From Typhlomys cinereus (Eukaryota > Chordata > Mammalia > Rodentia > Platacanthomyidae), in the NCBI GenBank assembly GCA_023101885.1, contig JALPQD010000834.1, forward strand, positions 434,001 to 498,000: a DNA stretch of 64,000 bases. The letters are read 5' to 3'. A program made the position numbers and the translations under genes. Below are positions 35,015 to 47,015 of this stretch, piece by piece (the stretch's first letter is position 1; each line of letters opens with the position of its first letter). The notes under the pieces were generated by a model. The model had not been told where the DNA came from. It saw only the letters and a program-made list of their open reading frames with translations, and did no database searches.

Positions 35015-38000
35015 GTGGAGCATTTTTTAAGATAATTGTTAGACATTTTAATTTCATCCCTGGTAAAGTTTCTTTGAAGTTCCAGGGCCCATTTTTTAAT
35101 TGGGCCAGTGTTTTCCTTGGAGTTTAATTTTCTAAGTTCTTTGTGCACTCTGGACAGTAGAGCTCTGTCAGATATGTGGTTATTGAAGATTTTCTCCCAT
35201 TCTGTGGGTTGCCTTTGAGCTCGTGTGACAATCTCTTTATCTGAACAGAAGCTCTTTAATTTCACAAGATCCCAACTGTTGAGAGTTGGTAGCAGTGACT
35301 GTGCCATTGGATGTCTGTTTAGGAAGTGTTGGCCTAGCCCAATCAGCTCGAGGGAGTTCCCTATCCTTTCAACTATGGTTTTTAAAGTCTCTGGCCTGAT
35401 ATCAAGGTCCTTGATCCATTTGGAATTAAGTCTTGTACATGGTGACAAGTATGGGTCCAGCTTTAATCTTCTGCATGTGGAGATCCAGTTTTGCCAGCAC
35501 CATTTGTTGAAGATGCTGTTCTTTTTCCATTGGATTATTTGGGCCCCTTTGTCAAAGACCAAATGGCTGTAACTTTGTGGGCTTATATCTGGGTCTTCAA
35601 TCCTTATCCATTGATCTGTGTGTCTATTTTGGAGCCAGTACCAGGCTGTCTTTATAACTATGGATTTGTAGTATAGACTTAGGTTTGGTATGGTAATACC
35701 TCCAGCTGGGTTTTGTTACTCAGCATTGTTTTTGCTATCCTGGGTCTTTTGTGCCTCCATATGAACTTTGAGATTGTTTGGTCAACTTCTTTGAAAAATT
35801 GCTTTGGGATTTTGATTGGTATAGCATTGAATCTGTATATTGCCTTTGGTAGGATGGTCATTTTTACAATGTTGATTCTGCCAATCCAGGAACAAGGAAG
35901 TTCTTTCCACCTTCCGGTGTCTTCCGCAATTTCTTTCTTTAGGGTTTTAATGATTTCATTGTAAAGGTCTTTTACCTCCTTAGTTAGGTTTATACCAAGG
36001 TATTTCATTTTTTTAGGGGTTATATTAAATGGCATGGTTTCTCTCAAGGCTTTTTCACTTCTTTCATTCTGGGCATATAGGAAGGCCTCTGATTTTTGCA
36101 CATTTATTTTGTATCCTGCCACCCTGCTGAACTTCTCAATTAGTTCCAGGAGCTTCCTGGTGGAGTTTTTGGGATCACTCAGGTATAAGATCATGTCATC
36201 TGCAAATAGGGATAGCTTGATTTCTTCCTTGCCAATTTGAATCCCTCTTATGTCCCTTTCTTGTCTTATGGCTTCAGCTAAGACTTCAAGTACAATATTG
36301 AATAGAAGTGGTGAGAGTGGACAGCCATGTCTAGTTCCTGATCGAAGTGGGAATGCTTCCAATTGTTCCCCATTGAGCATAATCCTTGCTGTGGGCTAGT
36401 TGTATACAGCTTTTATTATACGGATAAAGGTTCCTTCCATTCCTACTGTCTCTAGCGTTTTGATCATAAAAGGCTGTTGGATCTTGTCAAAAGCTTTTTC
36501 TGCATCTATCGAGAGTATCATGTGGTCTTGGACTTTGGACTGGTTTACATGATGAATTACATTTATTGATTTGCGTATGTTGAACCAACCTTGTGTGCCG
36601 GGGATGAAGCCTACTTGGTCCCCATGAATGATCTTTTTAATATGTTTTTGAATCCGATTTGCTAAGACTTTGTTGAGAATCTTTGCGTCTGTGTTCATCA
36701 GGGAGATCGGCCTATAGTGTTCTTTTTTAAGTGAATCTTTATTAGGTTTTGGGATTAAAACGATATTAGCTTCATAGAAGGAATTTGGTAGTGTTCCTTC
36801 CTTTGCTATTTGATGGAACAGTTTAAGGAGTATTGGTGTTATTAACTCCTTAAATGTCTGGTAGAACTCTGTGCTGAATCCATCTGGTCCAGGACATTTT
36901 TTGGTGGGAAGATTTGAGATTACTTCCTCAATTTCCTTATATGTTATAGGACTATTTAAATAATTCACAACTTCCTGATTCAATTTAGGTAAGTTGTGTT
37001 TACTTAGAAATTCATCCATCTCTTTTGTGTTGTCAAACTTCACAGAGTATAAGTTTTTGAAATATGATGTTATAATTCTCTGGATTTCTTGGGTATCAGT
37101 AGTGATAACTCCATGTTCATTTCTAATTTTGTTAATTTGGGTTTTCTCTCTCTTGCTTTTGGTTAGTTTAGCTAGGGGTGTATCAATCTTATTGATTTTT
37201 TCAAAGAACCAGCTTTTTGACTGGTTGATTTTTTCTATCGTTTTCTTAATCTCGATTTCAGATATTTCTCCCCTTATTTTGCTAATCTCTTCTCTTCTAC
37301 TGCTTTTGGGATCAGATTGCTCTAGTTTCTCTAAAGCTTTAAGCTGCATTGTTAAGTTGTTTATTTCTGATGTTTCCATTTTTTTGATGTGGGCATTAAG
37401 AGCTATGAACTTACCTCTTAGAACAGCTTTCATTGTGTCCCAGAGATTTTGGTAAGTTGTATTTTCATTATCATTCACTTTCAGGAAATCTTGAATTTCC
37501 TTTTTAATTTCTTCCTGAATCCAGTTCTCATTCAGCATCATAGTGTTAAGTTTCCAGGAGTTAGTGTATTTTCTCTTGTTTGATGTGTTGTGGATGTCCA
37601 GCCTCAGGCCGTGGTGGTCTGATAGGGCACAGGTTAGAATTTCAACTCTCTTGTATATGTGTAGATTCATTTTGTGGCCCAATATGTGATCTATTTTGGA
37701 GAAAGTTCCGTGTGCTGCTGAGAAAAATGTGTATTCTTTGGTGCGTGGGTGAGAAGTTCGATAGAGATCTGTGAGGTCCATTTCTTTCAGGGTTTGATTA
37801 AGTTCCAAAGTGTCTCTGTTAAGCTTTTGTCCTGTTGATCTATCCCATGTAGAGAGGGCGGTGTTGAAGTCCCCAAGATTTATCGTTTGGGGGTTGATTT
37901 CTTGCTTTAGACGCTGTAGGGTTTTCTTAATGAATGTGGAGGGGCCCGTATTGGGTGCATATATGTTCAGGATTGTGAAGTCTTCCTGGTGAATTGTACC

Positions 38001-38270
38001 TGTGACTAAAATGTAGTATCCATCCGTGTCTCTTATAATTTTTTTTGTTTTGAAATCCACCTTGTCTGATAGCATAATGGCTACCCCTGCCTGTTTTCTG
38101 CTTCCATTTGCTTGTAGAATTGTTGACCAGCCTTTTATTTTTAGAACGTGCCTATCTTTTGTGGTGATATGGGTTTCCTGCAGGCAACAGATTGATGGAT
38201 TGTGATTTTTAATCCAAGTTTGTAATCTGTAATCTCTTGATCGGTGAATTAAGTCCATTAACATTTAGTG
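35015..38270 (-). pseudogene. L1 ORF2 (endonuclease-reverse transcriptase), disabled
   Basis: ORF2p nicks target DNA and reverse transcribes L1 RNA. From 38,264, residues 1-220 are the endonuclease: E30 (LQETH), D132/N134 (GDFNT), D192 (KIDHILG), D216-H217 (SDHH). The RT domain follows, with PGPDGF, IPKPNKD, RPISL, the motif-A aspartate (SIDAEKAFD) and the catalytic FADD near 36,190. Damage: one in-frame nonsense codon (TAG at ~36,396-36,398 where the other long copy has AAG, Lys), a frameshift near 35,700 in the NKNTAGG segment, loss of the C-terminus beyond ~35,015, and a frame change near 38,220 that puts the [10 protein letters not shown] start in another frame. Not functional. Confidence 0.93.
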
Positions 38271-38354
38271 TTATAATGGAGAAACTATTGTTAATTCCAG
38301 ACATTTATTATGTTTAATAGCTTTTATAAGTATATTGCTTCGCTTTTAATGGTG

Positions 38355-39425
38355 TTATATTTGCCTTCTGTTCTCCTGGATATGCCTGTTTTTTTCTTCA
38401 TGCTTGAGTATCATTTCTAGCAGTTTTTGAAGGCCTGGTTTGGTGGCCATGTATCCCTTAAAGTTGTCTTTGTGCTGGAAAATTTTTCTTTCTCCCTTGA
38501 TCATGACTGATAGTTTTGCAGGGTAAATCAGCCTGGGTTGACATTTTTGCTCATTCAATACTTGAAGTATGTCTCTCCAAGCTCTTCTTGCTTTTACTGT
38601 TTCGACTGAGAAGTCATTTGTTATTTTAATAGGTTTGCCTTTAAAGGTGACTTGTTTTTTCTCCCTTGAAGCTCTCAGCACCAGTTCTTTATCTTGAATG
38701 TGGAGTGTTTTAACTATTATTTGCCGCGGTGTGCTTCTATTTTGGTCGTATCTGTTTGGGGTGCAGAATGCCTCTTGTATATGTATGGGCCTCTCTTTTT
38801 TTAGATGAGGAAAGTTTTCCTTGATGATCGTTTCAAAAATTTCCTCAGGGGTGGTATTTTGAGATTCTTGCTCCGGTATTCCATGAATACGCATGTTAGG
38901 CTTCTTCAGGGTGTCCCATATCTCTTGGATATTTCTCTCAAGTATCTTTTTGGCTTTAACAACCTCTTCCATTGAGCTGGTTAGTGCTCCCACTTTATCT
39001 TCAAGGTCTGAAATTCTGTTTTCTGCTTCATTAGTTCTGTTGATAAGACTCTCTGTGGCGTTCTGGGTTGAAGATAACTTGTCTTTTAGCTCAGTTTTAA
39101 ACTCTGCTTGAGTTTGTTTTAACTGCTCTATGCCACTTTTTGTTTCTTGCACTGTTTTTCTCAACTCCTCCAGATGTCTGTTGTGTTCCTCTTCAAAGCG
39201 ATTGATTCGATTATGTAATTCCTCCCTGATTTCCTCTTTCATAGTATTGAACATGGTAATGATCATATTGTGAAAGTCCTTATCCTGGTTCAGGCTTTCT
39301 TGGCCTTTTTCCGCGGTTTTGTTCTTGTTGGAGTCTAACATTATGGGATTAATTTCTTCAGTGGGAAATTTGTTTACTTGAGTGTTGCTTCTCATGGATT
39401 TGCACTTTGACTTTGGCATTGTCAT
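38355..39425 (-). CDS. L1 ORF1 protein, intact 356-residue frame
   Basis: L1 ORF1p is the trimeric RNA-binding chaperone that coats L1 RNA in cytoplasmic particles. The frame is uninterrupted from MTMPKSK to the stop. Residues ~1-50 are basic/polar. Residues ~50-165 form a heptad-rich coiled coil (EELHNRINRFEEE, then ENRISDLEDKV). An RRM-like domain starts near 176 (NMRIHGIPE) and runs to ~272, including RQIIVKTLH. The C-terminal domain (~273-345) has ARRAW and the PAKLSV block. Length is close to human (338) and mouse (~357-371) ORF1p. The start codon is the first ATG after the 5'UTR and fits family length. The partner ORF2 is broken, so the element is not autonomous, although this protein could in principle still be made. 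Confidence 0.93.
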   Translation of the reverse strand: MTMPKSKCKSMRSNTQVNKFPTEEINPIMLDSNKNKTAEKGQESLNQDKDFHNMIITMFNTMKEEIREELHNRINRFEEEHNRHLEELRKTVQETKSGIEQLKQTQAEFKTELKDKLSSTQNATESLINRTNEAENRISDLEDKVGALTSSMEEVVKAKKILERNIQEIWDTLKKPNMRIHGIPEQESQNTTPEEIFETIIKENFPHLKKERPIHIQEAFCTPNRYDQNRSTPRQIIVKTLHIQDKELVLRASREKKQVTFKGKPIKITNDFSVETVKARRAWRDILQVLNEQKCQPRLIYPAKLSVMIKGERKIFQHKDNFKGYMATKPGLQKLLEMILKHEEKNRHIQENRRQI

Positions 39426-39429
39426 TTTA

Positions 39430-39757
39430 ACTCTTAAGATCTCTCAATTTCACTAAACTGAATTATTTGGCCTGGGGTACTGGTGGGCAGGGCCCGAACG
39501 GCGACTTACCTAGGGCGCGGGGTGAGGCCCAGGTGGACCACGCTCGTGTCCAGACCGGCGGAGCGGGGTGGGGTGAAAAGGGAGGATGGGCGCGTCGGCA
39601 TGGAGCTATTTAACCCGAGGGCAGCTGGGGCGGGGCCCGGGCGCAGGGGGAGGTCCGCCTCGTCCCTCGGCCCCTGCGCGGCTCCAGCTGGATGGTGGGA
39701 GTCGGAGCCGGGTCCCTGTGGGCTGACCTGTGGTCCTAGAGCGCGCGGTGAGGCCAG
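39430..39757 (-). promoter_or_regulatory. L1 5'UTR, GC/CpG-rich
   Basis: A ~330-bp block with many CpGs (gggcgcgggg, ccggcggagcgggg, tgcgcggctcc) lies upstream of ORF1 in an AT-rich region. L1 5'UTRs hold an internal Pol II promoter, so promoter function is inferred from position and composition. No tandem monomers are visible here. The open frame at 39,483-40,046 on the plus strand is a GC artefact. Confidence 0.75.
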
Positions 39758-39771
39758 GCTGGTGATTTTAA

Positions 39772-40071
39772 TTTTTTTTTTAATTATTATTATTATTTAT
39801 TCAACTGTGTGTATGTGCGTGCGCGCGTGTGTCTGTGTGTGTGTGTATGTGTGTGTCTGTGTATGTGTAGAACCACGGACGAATTCGCGAATCACCATGG
39901 ACGCCTCAACCTCCTTCTGCCCTGGGATTCACAAGCTCTGCCCTACCAGGACCAGAAGCGCAGGCCGCCCCCGCTTCCGTCTGGCGTCTATACGTGGGAT
40001 CTGGGATCCGAACTCGGGACCTTCCGCCTGCAAGGCAGAGGCTTAACCCCTGAGCCACCTCTCCAGCCCCC
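39772..40071 (-). repeat. tRNA-derived SINE inserted in L1 5'UTR edge, young
   Basis: The head is at the right: the complement of 40,040-40,070 reads ggctggagaggtggctcagg, with an intact B-box-like gagttcggatcc. The TG-rich and poly(T)-(ATT)n left end is the tail. A direct duplication ggctggtgattttaa at 39,757-39,771 and 40,072-40,086 brackets it perfectly. It postdates the L1. Confidence 0.95.
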
Positions 40072-40086
40072 GGCTGGTGATTTTAA

Positions 40087-40904
40087 CTTTTGATTTCACG
40101 TTTTATTTGGTTGATAAAATAAATCATGTAATATCACAAATACTGCAGATGCAAAAGTGTCTGGAAACATGCTTTAGATTGCCCTTGCATGTGTATTTAT
40201 ATGAATGTATTTTGATCTTTAAGAAGGTGTGCAATAATAGTTACCAATGTACTTAATGTTCATTGTGTATCATGGACTTTAATAAAAATATTACCATATA
40301 TTGACTCATTTAACCTTCATTAAAATTCCAAGAGAAAAATACTATAATTGTAACCATTTCACAGCTAAGGAAAACAAGGCATAGGGTCTTTTTCCACTTT
40401 CAACTTATATTCATAAAGTTTGTCCTTTGACATTTTTATGCATGTTGTCTGTATATATTCTAGCATGTATACAGTATTCTGATTATTCAATCTTCCATCT
40501 TCTCTTATCTCCTTCTAATATCTATCAGCATCCAGCCTCCTTTTTATCAGTTGGTTTCCCAGGTTTAATGATTTTCAGTGTAACTAGAGACATCTGTGTG
40601 ACCATTGGATTACTTGTGTGACACTTGGACTACTTGAGCCTGGTGTGGTCACCAGTGGTTGTATTACTGAAGGCAATGGCCCTATGTTTCCATGACAAAG
40701 AGTTCAGCAGTGAATATAGGGTCCTTTATGCCCCTCTTCCATGTCTGATGGAACCATTCCTGTGTGTACCCAATGCGTGCATCCACAGTTGTCATGAGTT
40801 TTTTTTTGTTTGTTTGTTTCAGTTGCTGTTTCCAGCATAGAAGATGGTTTCTCTCAACCCTTCTGCCTCTCTTCTTTCTCCTACATTATTCCTGCCTCTG
40901 AGTC
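40087..40904. other. Mostly unassigned stretch between the two long L1s
   Basis: Apart from a MIR-like fragment (~40,300-40,390) nothing is recognised. Small open frames lack domains. Confidence 0.45.
40300..40390 (+). repeat. MIR-like ancient SINE fragment
   Basis: Order of blocks: ttgactcatttaaccttcat, then aatactataattgtaaccat, then ttcacagctaaggaaaacaa and ggcatag. This follows the MIR core (tcatttaatcctcac ... attttacagatgaggaaactgaggc) at low identity. Confidence 0.55.
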
Positions 40905-43900
40905 TTTTTTTATTAATACATTTTTTATTATTTCAGCTCATACAAACTTAATAGGTACACCAGTTCCCTCCCTCCCTCCTCCTCCCCCCGTACCCCCTGC
41001 TTCCCCTCCCCATCCCCCTCCCTTCCCATCCCCCAGTGCCTCCCGCCCCAATTCCCAGAGAGTCCTTTCTTGTGCATGCCTGATTTTCCTCTGGGCCCTC
41101 CTCTCCGATGACGTACAAGGATCCAGTGGCCTTTCCCTAAACCCTTTCCCGTGTTCCCCTTAGGTATAGGAACACTGCTGTGGCTGCCAACCCCTTGCCT
41201 CCAAGGATCTTGGTGCCTTTAGCAGATGCTAGACTTTGTGAGGTTAAAAGTGTGTTGGACAAAGCTCAGGGCTTGTAAAGTCCAATCATGATTGCTTCAG
41301 CCCTAATTTGTATGGAGTATCTTACATACCATTGCTCCTCCCATCCTTTTGCTCGTACACTCTTACTGACCCCCCTTCCGCAAATTTCCCTGAGCTTCAG
41401 GATGGGGAGAGATTAAGCTGGCCTAGTTCTAGGTGGTTGATATAGAGTCTCTGAAGATCTGGGTTGTGGTTTGTTGATTTTCTTTTGCAGTTTTGTTGCT
41501 CCTGCAATGCCCTTCACTCCATCCCGGTGGGCATTGTATGTTACCCCCTGGCCAGAGACAAAAAGCTGTTAAACTAGAGTCTGTGATAAAAGCACATTCA
41601 AAGGTAGATGTAATAAAAGTGGGAAACGACAGTGAGGGAGGGGTCTATCACCAATTAGCACAATGGTTACTTTTTAATCTGCCAGACTATATGCCCTCCT
41701 CTTCTGGTGAGATCATACCCTCTCAGTAGTAAATGATCAGAACAAAAGTCTGTGAACTTAATCAGATGTCTCATTACTTATTTGAGTCCTTGATGGATGC
41801 CTATTTTCTCTGCTGTAACATGGTCCCTTCTCTCCTTGTTTCTGGTGTAGCCCTCCTACCCCATCCCTCCTGTTCATAATCCTTGCAATTACTGTCTCTA
41901 TGTGGGCAGGGTGGGTTTTGGTACTAGGAGCCCCACCTATAGGGAGTACATATGGCGCTTAATTTTCTGGGTCTGGGATACTTCACTTAATATAATTGTT
42001 TCTAATGACATCCATTTCCCGGCAAATTCCAGTAATTCATCATTTTTGATGGCTGAGTAGTACTCCATTGTATAGATGTACACAGTTTCCTTATCCACTC
42101 GTCAACTGTTGGACATTTGGGTTGATTACATGTCTTTGCTATTATAAACAGTGCTGCTATGAACATGGTCGTGCTTGTGCTACCGAGGTGAACCTATGCT
42201 GTATGGGGGGTTATACCCAAAAGTGGAATCGTAGGGTCATATGGCATTTCAATCTTTAATTTCTTTAAGAATCTCCAGATGGCTCACCAGAGTGGCTGTA
42301 TGAGCTTGCATTCCCACAATTCTCCCAATGTAGGAGAGTTCCCCTCTCTCCACATCCTCTTCAGCATTTGTTGTTGTTTGTATTGTGGAATTTTGCCATC
42401 CTGACCGGGGTGAGATGATATCTCAGGGAAGTTTTGATTTGCATTTCCCTGATGGCTAAGGAAGTGGAGCATTTTTGAAGATATTTGTTAGACATTTTAA
42501 TTTCATCCCTGGTAAAATTGCTTTTAAGTTCCAGGGACCATTTTTTAATTGGGCCAATGGTTTCCTTGGTGTTTAGTTTTCTAAGTTCCTTGTGCACTCT
42601 GGACAGCAGAGTTCTATCAGATGTTAGTTAAGATTTTCTCCCATTCTGTGGGTTGCCTTTGACCTCGTGTCACAATCTCTTTATCTGAGCAGAAGCTCTT
42701 TAATTTCACAAGATCCCAACTGTTGAGAGTTGGTTGCAGTGACTGTGCTATTGGATGTCTGCTTAGGAAATGTTGGCTTAGCCCAATCAGCTCGAGGGAG
42801 TTCCCTATCCTTTCAACTATGGTTTTTAAACTCTCTGGCCTTAAATCAAGGTCCTTGATCCATTTGGAATTAAGTCTTGTACATGGTGACAAGTACGGGT
42901 CCAGCTTTAATCTTCTGCATGTGGAGATCCAGTTTTGCCAGCACCATTTGTTGAAGATGCTGTTCTTTTTCCATTGGATTTTTTGGGCCCCTTTGTCAAA
43001 GACCAAATGGCTGTAATTTTGTGGGCTTATATCTGGGACTTCAATCCTTATCCATTGATCTGTGTGTCTATTTTGGAGCCATAAACAGGCTGTCTTTATA
43101 ACTATGGATTTGTAGTATAGACTTAGGTTTGGTATGGTAATACCTCCAGCAGTGTTTTTGTTACTCAGGATTGTCTTTGCTATCCTGGGTCTTTTGTCCT
43201 CCATATGAACTTTGAGATTGTTTGGTCGACTTCTTTGAAGAATTGCTTTTGGATTTTGATTGGTATAGCACTGAATCTGTATATTGCCTTTCGTAGGATG
43301 GTCAGTTTTACGATGTTGATTCTGCCAATCCAGGAACAAGGGAGGTCTTTCTACCTTCTGGTGTCTTCTGCTATTTCTTTCTTTAGGGTTTTAAAGTTTT
43401 CATTGTAAAGGTCTTTTACCTCCTTGGTTAGGTTTATACCAAGGTATTTCATTTTTTTAGGGGCTATAGTAAGTGGGATGGTTTCTCTCAAGGCTTTTTC
43501 ACTTCTTTCATTCTGGGCATATAGGAAGGCCTCTGATTTTTGCACATTTATTTTGTATCCTGCCACCATGCTGAGCTTCTCAATTAGTTCCAGAAGCTTC
43601 CTGGTGGAGTTTTTGGGATCACTCAGGTATAAGATCATGTCATATGCAAATAATGATAGCTTGATTTCTTCCTTGCCGATTTAAATCCCTCTTATGTCCC
43701 TTTGTTTTCTTATGGCTTCAGCTAAGACTTCAAGTACAATATTGAATAGAAGTGGTGAGAGTGGACAGCCTTGTCTAGTTCCTGATCAAATTGGGAATGC
43801 TTCCAATTGTTCCCCATTGAGCATAATCCTTGCTGTGGGCTTGTTGTATACAGCTTTTATTATATTGATAAAAGGTTCCTTCCATTCCCACTGTCTCTAG

Positions 43901-46900
43901 CGTTTTGATCATTAAAGGGCTGTTGGATCTTGTCAAAGCTTTTTCTGCATCTATCGAGAGTATCATGTGGTCTTGGACTTTGGACTGGTTTACATGATGA
44001 ATTACATTTATGATTTGCGTATGTTGAAACTACCTTGTGTGCTGGGGATGAAGCCTACTTGGTCCCCGTGAATGATCTTTTTAATATGTTTTTGAATCCG
44101 ATTTGCTAAGACTTTGTTGAGAATCTTTGTGTCTGTGTTCATCAGAGAGATCAGCCTATGGTATTCTTTTTTAAATGAATCTTTATTAGATTTTGGGATT
44201 AAAATGATATTGGCTTCATAGAAAGAATTTGGTAGTGTTCCTTCCTTTGCTATTTGATGGAACAGTTTAAGGAGTATTCGTGTTCTTAACTCCTTAAGTG
44301 TCTGATAGAACTCTGTGCTGAATTCATCTGGTCCAGGAATTTTTTGGTGGGAAGATTGAGATTACTTCTTCAATTTTTATATGTTATAGGNNNNNNNNNN
44401 NNNNNNNNNNNNNNNNNNNNNNNNNNNNNNNNNNNNNNNNNNNNNNNNNNNNNNNNNNNNNNNNNNNNNNNNNNNNNNNNNNNNNNNNNNNNNNNNNNNN
44501 NNNNNNNNNNNNNNNNNNNNNNNNNNNNNNNNNNNNNNNNNNNNNNNNNNNNNNNNNNNNNNNNNNNNNNNNNNNNNNNNNNNNNNNNNNNNNNNNNNNN
44601 NNNNNNNNNNNNNNNNNNNNNNNNNNNNNNNNNNNNNNNNNNNNNNNNNNNNNNNNNNNNNNNNNNNNNNNNNNNNNNNNNNNNNNNNNNNNNNNNNNNN
44701 NNNNNNNNNNNNNNNNNNNNNNNNNNNNNNNNNNNNNNNNNNNNNNNNNNNNNNNNNNNNNNNNNNNNNNNNNNNNNNNNNNNNNNNNNNNNNNNNNNNN
44801 NNNNNNNNNNNNNNNNNNNNNNNNNNNNNNNNNNNNNNNNNNNNNNNNNNNNNNNNNNNNNNNNNNNNNNNNNNNNNNNNNNNNNNNNNNNNNNNNNNNN
44901 NNNNNNNNNNNNNNNNNNNNNNNNNNNNNNNNNNNNNNNNNNCCTACTTTAATAATCACAACTTCCTGATTCAATTTATTAAGTTTGTTTACTTGAAATT
45001 CACCATCTCTTTTGTTTCAAACTTCACAGAGTATATTTTTGAAATACGATTGTCATAATCTCTGGATGTTCGTGGGTATCAGTAGTGATAACTCCATGTT
45101 CATTTCTAATTTTGTTAATTGGGTTTCTTCTCTCTTGCTTTTGGTTAATTTAGCTAGGGGTGTATCAATCATCTGTTGTTTTTTTCAAAAGAACCAGCTT
45201 TTTGACTGGTAGATTTTTTTCTATCTTTTCTTAATCTCAATTTCAGATATTTCTCCCCTTATTTTGCTAATCTCCTTCTTCTCGACTACTTTTGGGATCA
45301 GATTGCTCTAGTTTTCTCTAAAGCTTTAAGCTGCCATTGTTATTTATTTCTGATGTTTCCATTTTTTTGATGTAGGCATTAAGAAGCTATGAACTTACCT
45401 CTTAGAACAGCTTTCATTGTGTCCCAGAGTTTTGGTAGTTGTATTTTCTCATATCCCTTTCCGGAAATCTTGAATTTCTTTTTAATTCTTCCTGAATCCA
45501 GTTCTCATTCAGCATCTATGTGTTAACTTCCAGGATTAGGTTTTCTCTTGTTTGTGTGTGTGTGGATGTCCAGCTTTAGGCATGGTGGTCTGCGGGCACA
45601 GGCACGTGATTTCACTTTTTGTGACATGTGTAGATTCGTTTTGTGGCCCAATATGTGATCTATTTTGGAGAAAGTTCCGTGTGCTGCTGAGAAAAATGTG
45701 TATTCTTTGTTGTGTGTGTGGGTGAAGTTCGATAGCGATCTGTAAAGGCTCCATTCTTTCAGGGTTTGATTAAGGTCCAAAGTGTCTCTGCTAAGGCTTT
45801 GACGTTGATCTATCCCATGTTGTAGAGAGAGGGTGTGACAGTCCCCGAATTATCATTTGGGGGTTGATTTCTTGCTTAGACGCTGCTGGGTAGTTGGTTC
45901 TTAATGAATGTGGAGTGGCCATATTGGGTGCATATATTTCAGGTATTGTGTAAGTCTTTCCTGGTGAATTGTACCTGTGACTAAAATGTAGTATCCATAC
46001 CGTGTCTCTTATATTTCTTGGTTTGAAGTCCACTTTGTTGATATCATAATGGCTACCCCTGTGTTTTTGCTTCCATTGCTTGTAGAATATTTACAGCCTT
46101 TCATTTTAGGGCATGCCTATCTTTGTGGTGAGATGGTTTCCTGCAGCAGCAGATTGATGGATTTGGTTTTTAATCCAAATTTTAATCTGTATATCTTGAT
46201 CGGTGAGTTAATTCCATTAACATTTAGTGTATAATGTGATGAAACTATTTTTGATTCCAGACATTTATTGTGTTAGTAGTTTTTATAAGTATATTGCTCG
46301 CTTTAATGGGTTATATTTGCCTCTGTCCTCCTGGATATGCCTGTTTTTTTCTTCACGCTTGAGTATCATTTCTAGCATTTTTGAAGGCCTGGTTTGGTGG
46401 ACATGTATCCCTCAAGTTGTCTTTGTGCTGGGAAGGTTGGTCTTTCTCCCTCAGTCCGATGCGTAGTTTTGCAGGGTAAATCAGCCTAGGTTGACATTTT
46501 TGTCATTCAATACTTGAAGTATGTCTCTCCAAGCTCTTCTTGCTTTTAGTGTTTCATTGAGAAGTCATTTGTTTATTTTAATAGGTTTACCTTTTAAGAA
46601 GTTGACTTGTTTTTTCTCCCTTGAGCTCTCAGCACCAGTTCTTTATCTTGAATGTGGTGTTTTGACATTATTTGGGGTGCGACCTTCTGTTTTGGCTATC
46701 TGTTTGGGGTGTGGAATACTCTTGTATATGGATGGGCCCTCCTTTTTTTAGATGAGGAAAGTTTTCCTTGATGATCGTTGAATTTCCTCAGGGGTGGTAT
46801 TTTGAGATTCTTGCTCTGGTATTCCATGAATATCCATGTTGGCTTCTTCGGGTTGTCCATGTCTCGTGGATATTTTTCAATATCTTTTTGGCTTTAACAA

Positions 46901-47015
46901 TTTCTTCCATTTTCTGGTTAATTACTCCCACTTACTCTCAAAGATCTGAATCTGTTTGCTTCATTAGTTCTTGCTGATAGACTCTCTGTGGCGGTCTGGT
47001 TGAAGATACACTGTC
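40905..47015 (-). mobile_element. Long antisense LINE-1, copy H, cut in ORF1 by satellite
   Basis: Left to right: poly(T)/tail and gctcatacaaacttaatagg (40,905-40,955), pyrimidine tract, 3'UTR to ~41,936, ORF2 (41,937-~46,230) and ORF1 (~46,330-47,015). ORF2 is broken into fragments at 42,361-42,597, 42,617-43,339 and 43,351-43,638. The RT motif FADD reads FAYD at ~43,648 (GAT to TAT). A 552-base N run interrupts ORF2. To the right of it the sequence is full of 1-3-base indels relative to copy 1. The element ends inside the ORF1 coiled-coil region, where satellite begins at ~47,016, so the 5' end is absent. Confidence 0.92.
44391..44942. other. Assembly gap (552 Ns)
   Basis: A run of N. The left flank (atgttatagg) and right flank (actttaataatcacaacttc) correspond to positions that almost touch (about 36,950) in the intact copy 1. 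The true L1 sequence across the gap may therefore be only a few bases, unless something else is inserted there. Confidence 0.99.

Larger units (their letters stand above)
35015..39757 (-). mobile_element. Long antisense LINE-1, copy 1 (5'UTR, ORF1, most of ORF2)
   Basis: The best-preserved L1 here. Right to left: GC-rich 5'UTR (39,430-39,757), ORF1 (38,355-39,425), ORF2 (38,264 down to 35,015). The left boundary falls in the ORF2 C-terminal region (the KKCSTR-encoding segment). The last ~120 codons of ORF2 and the whole 3'UTR and tail are missing. That is unusual, since reverse transcription starts at the 3' end, so later deletion or rearrangement is likely. A young SINE is inserted at the outer edge of the 5'UTR. 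Confidence 0.92.

Noticed and set aside
39483..40046. 187-codon frame in the GC-rich block
   Set aside because: It is antisense to the L1 5'UTR and continues into a SINE; a composition artefact.
44344..44974. Long frames across the N run
   Set aside because: They consist of unknown residues from the assembly gap.
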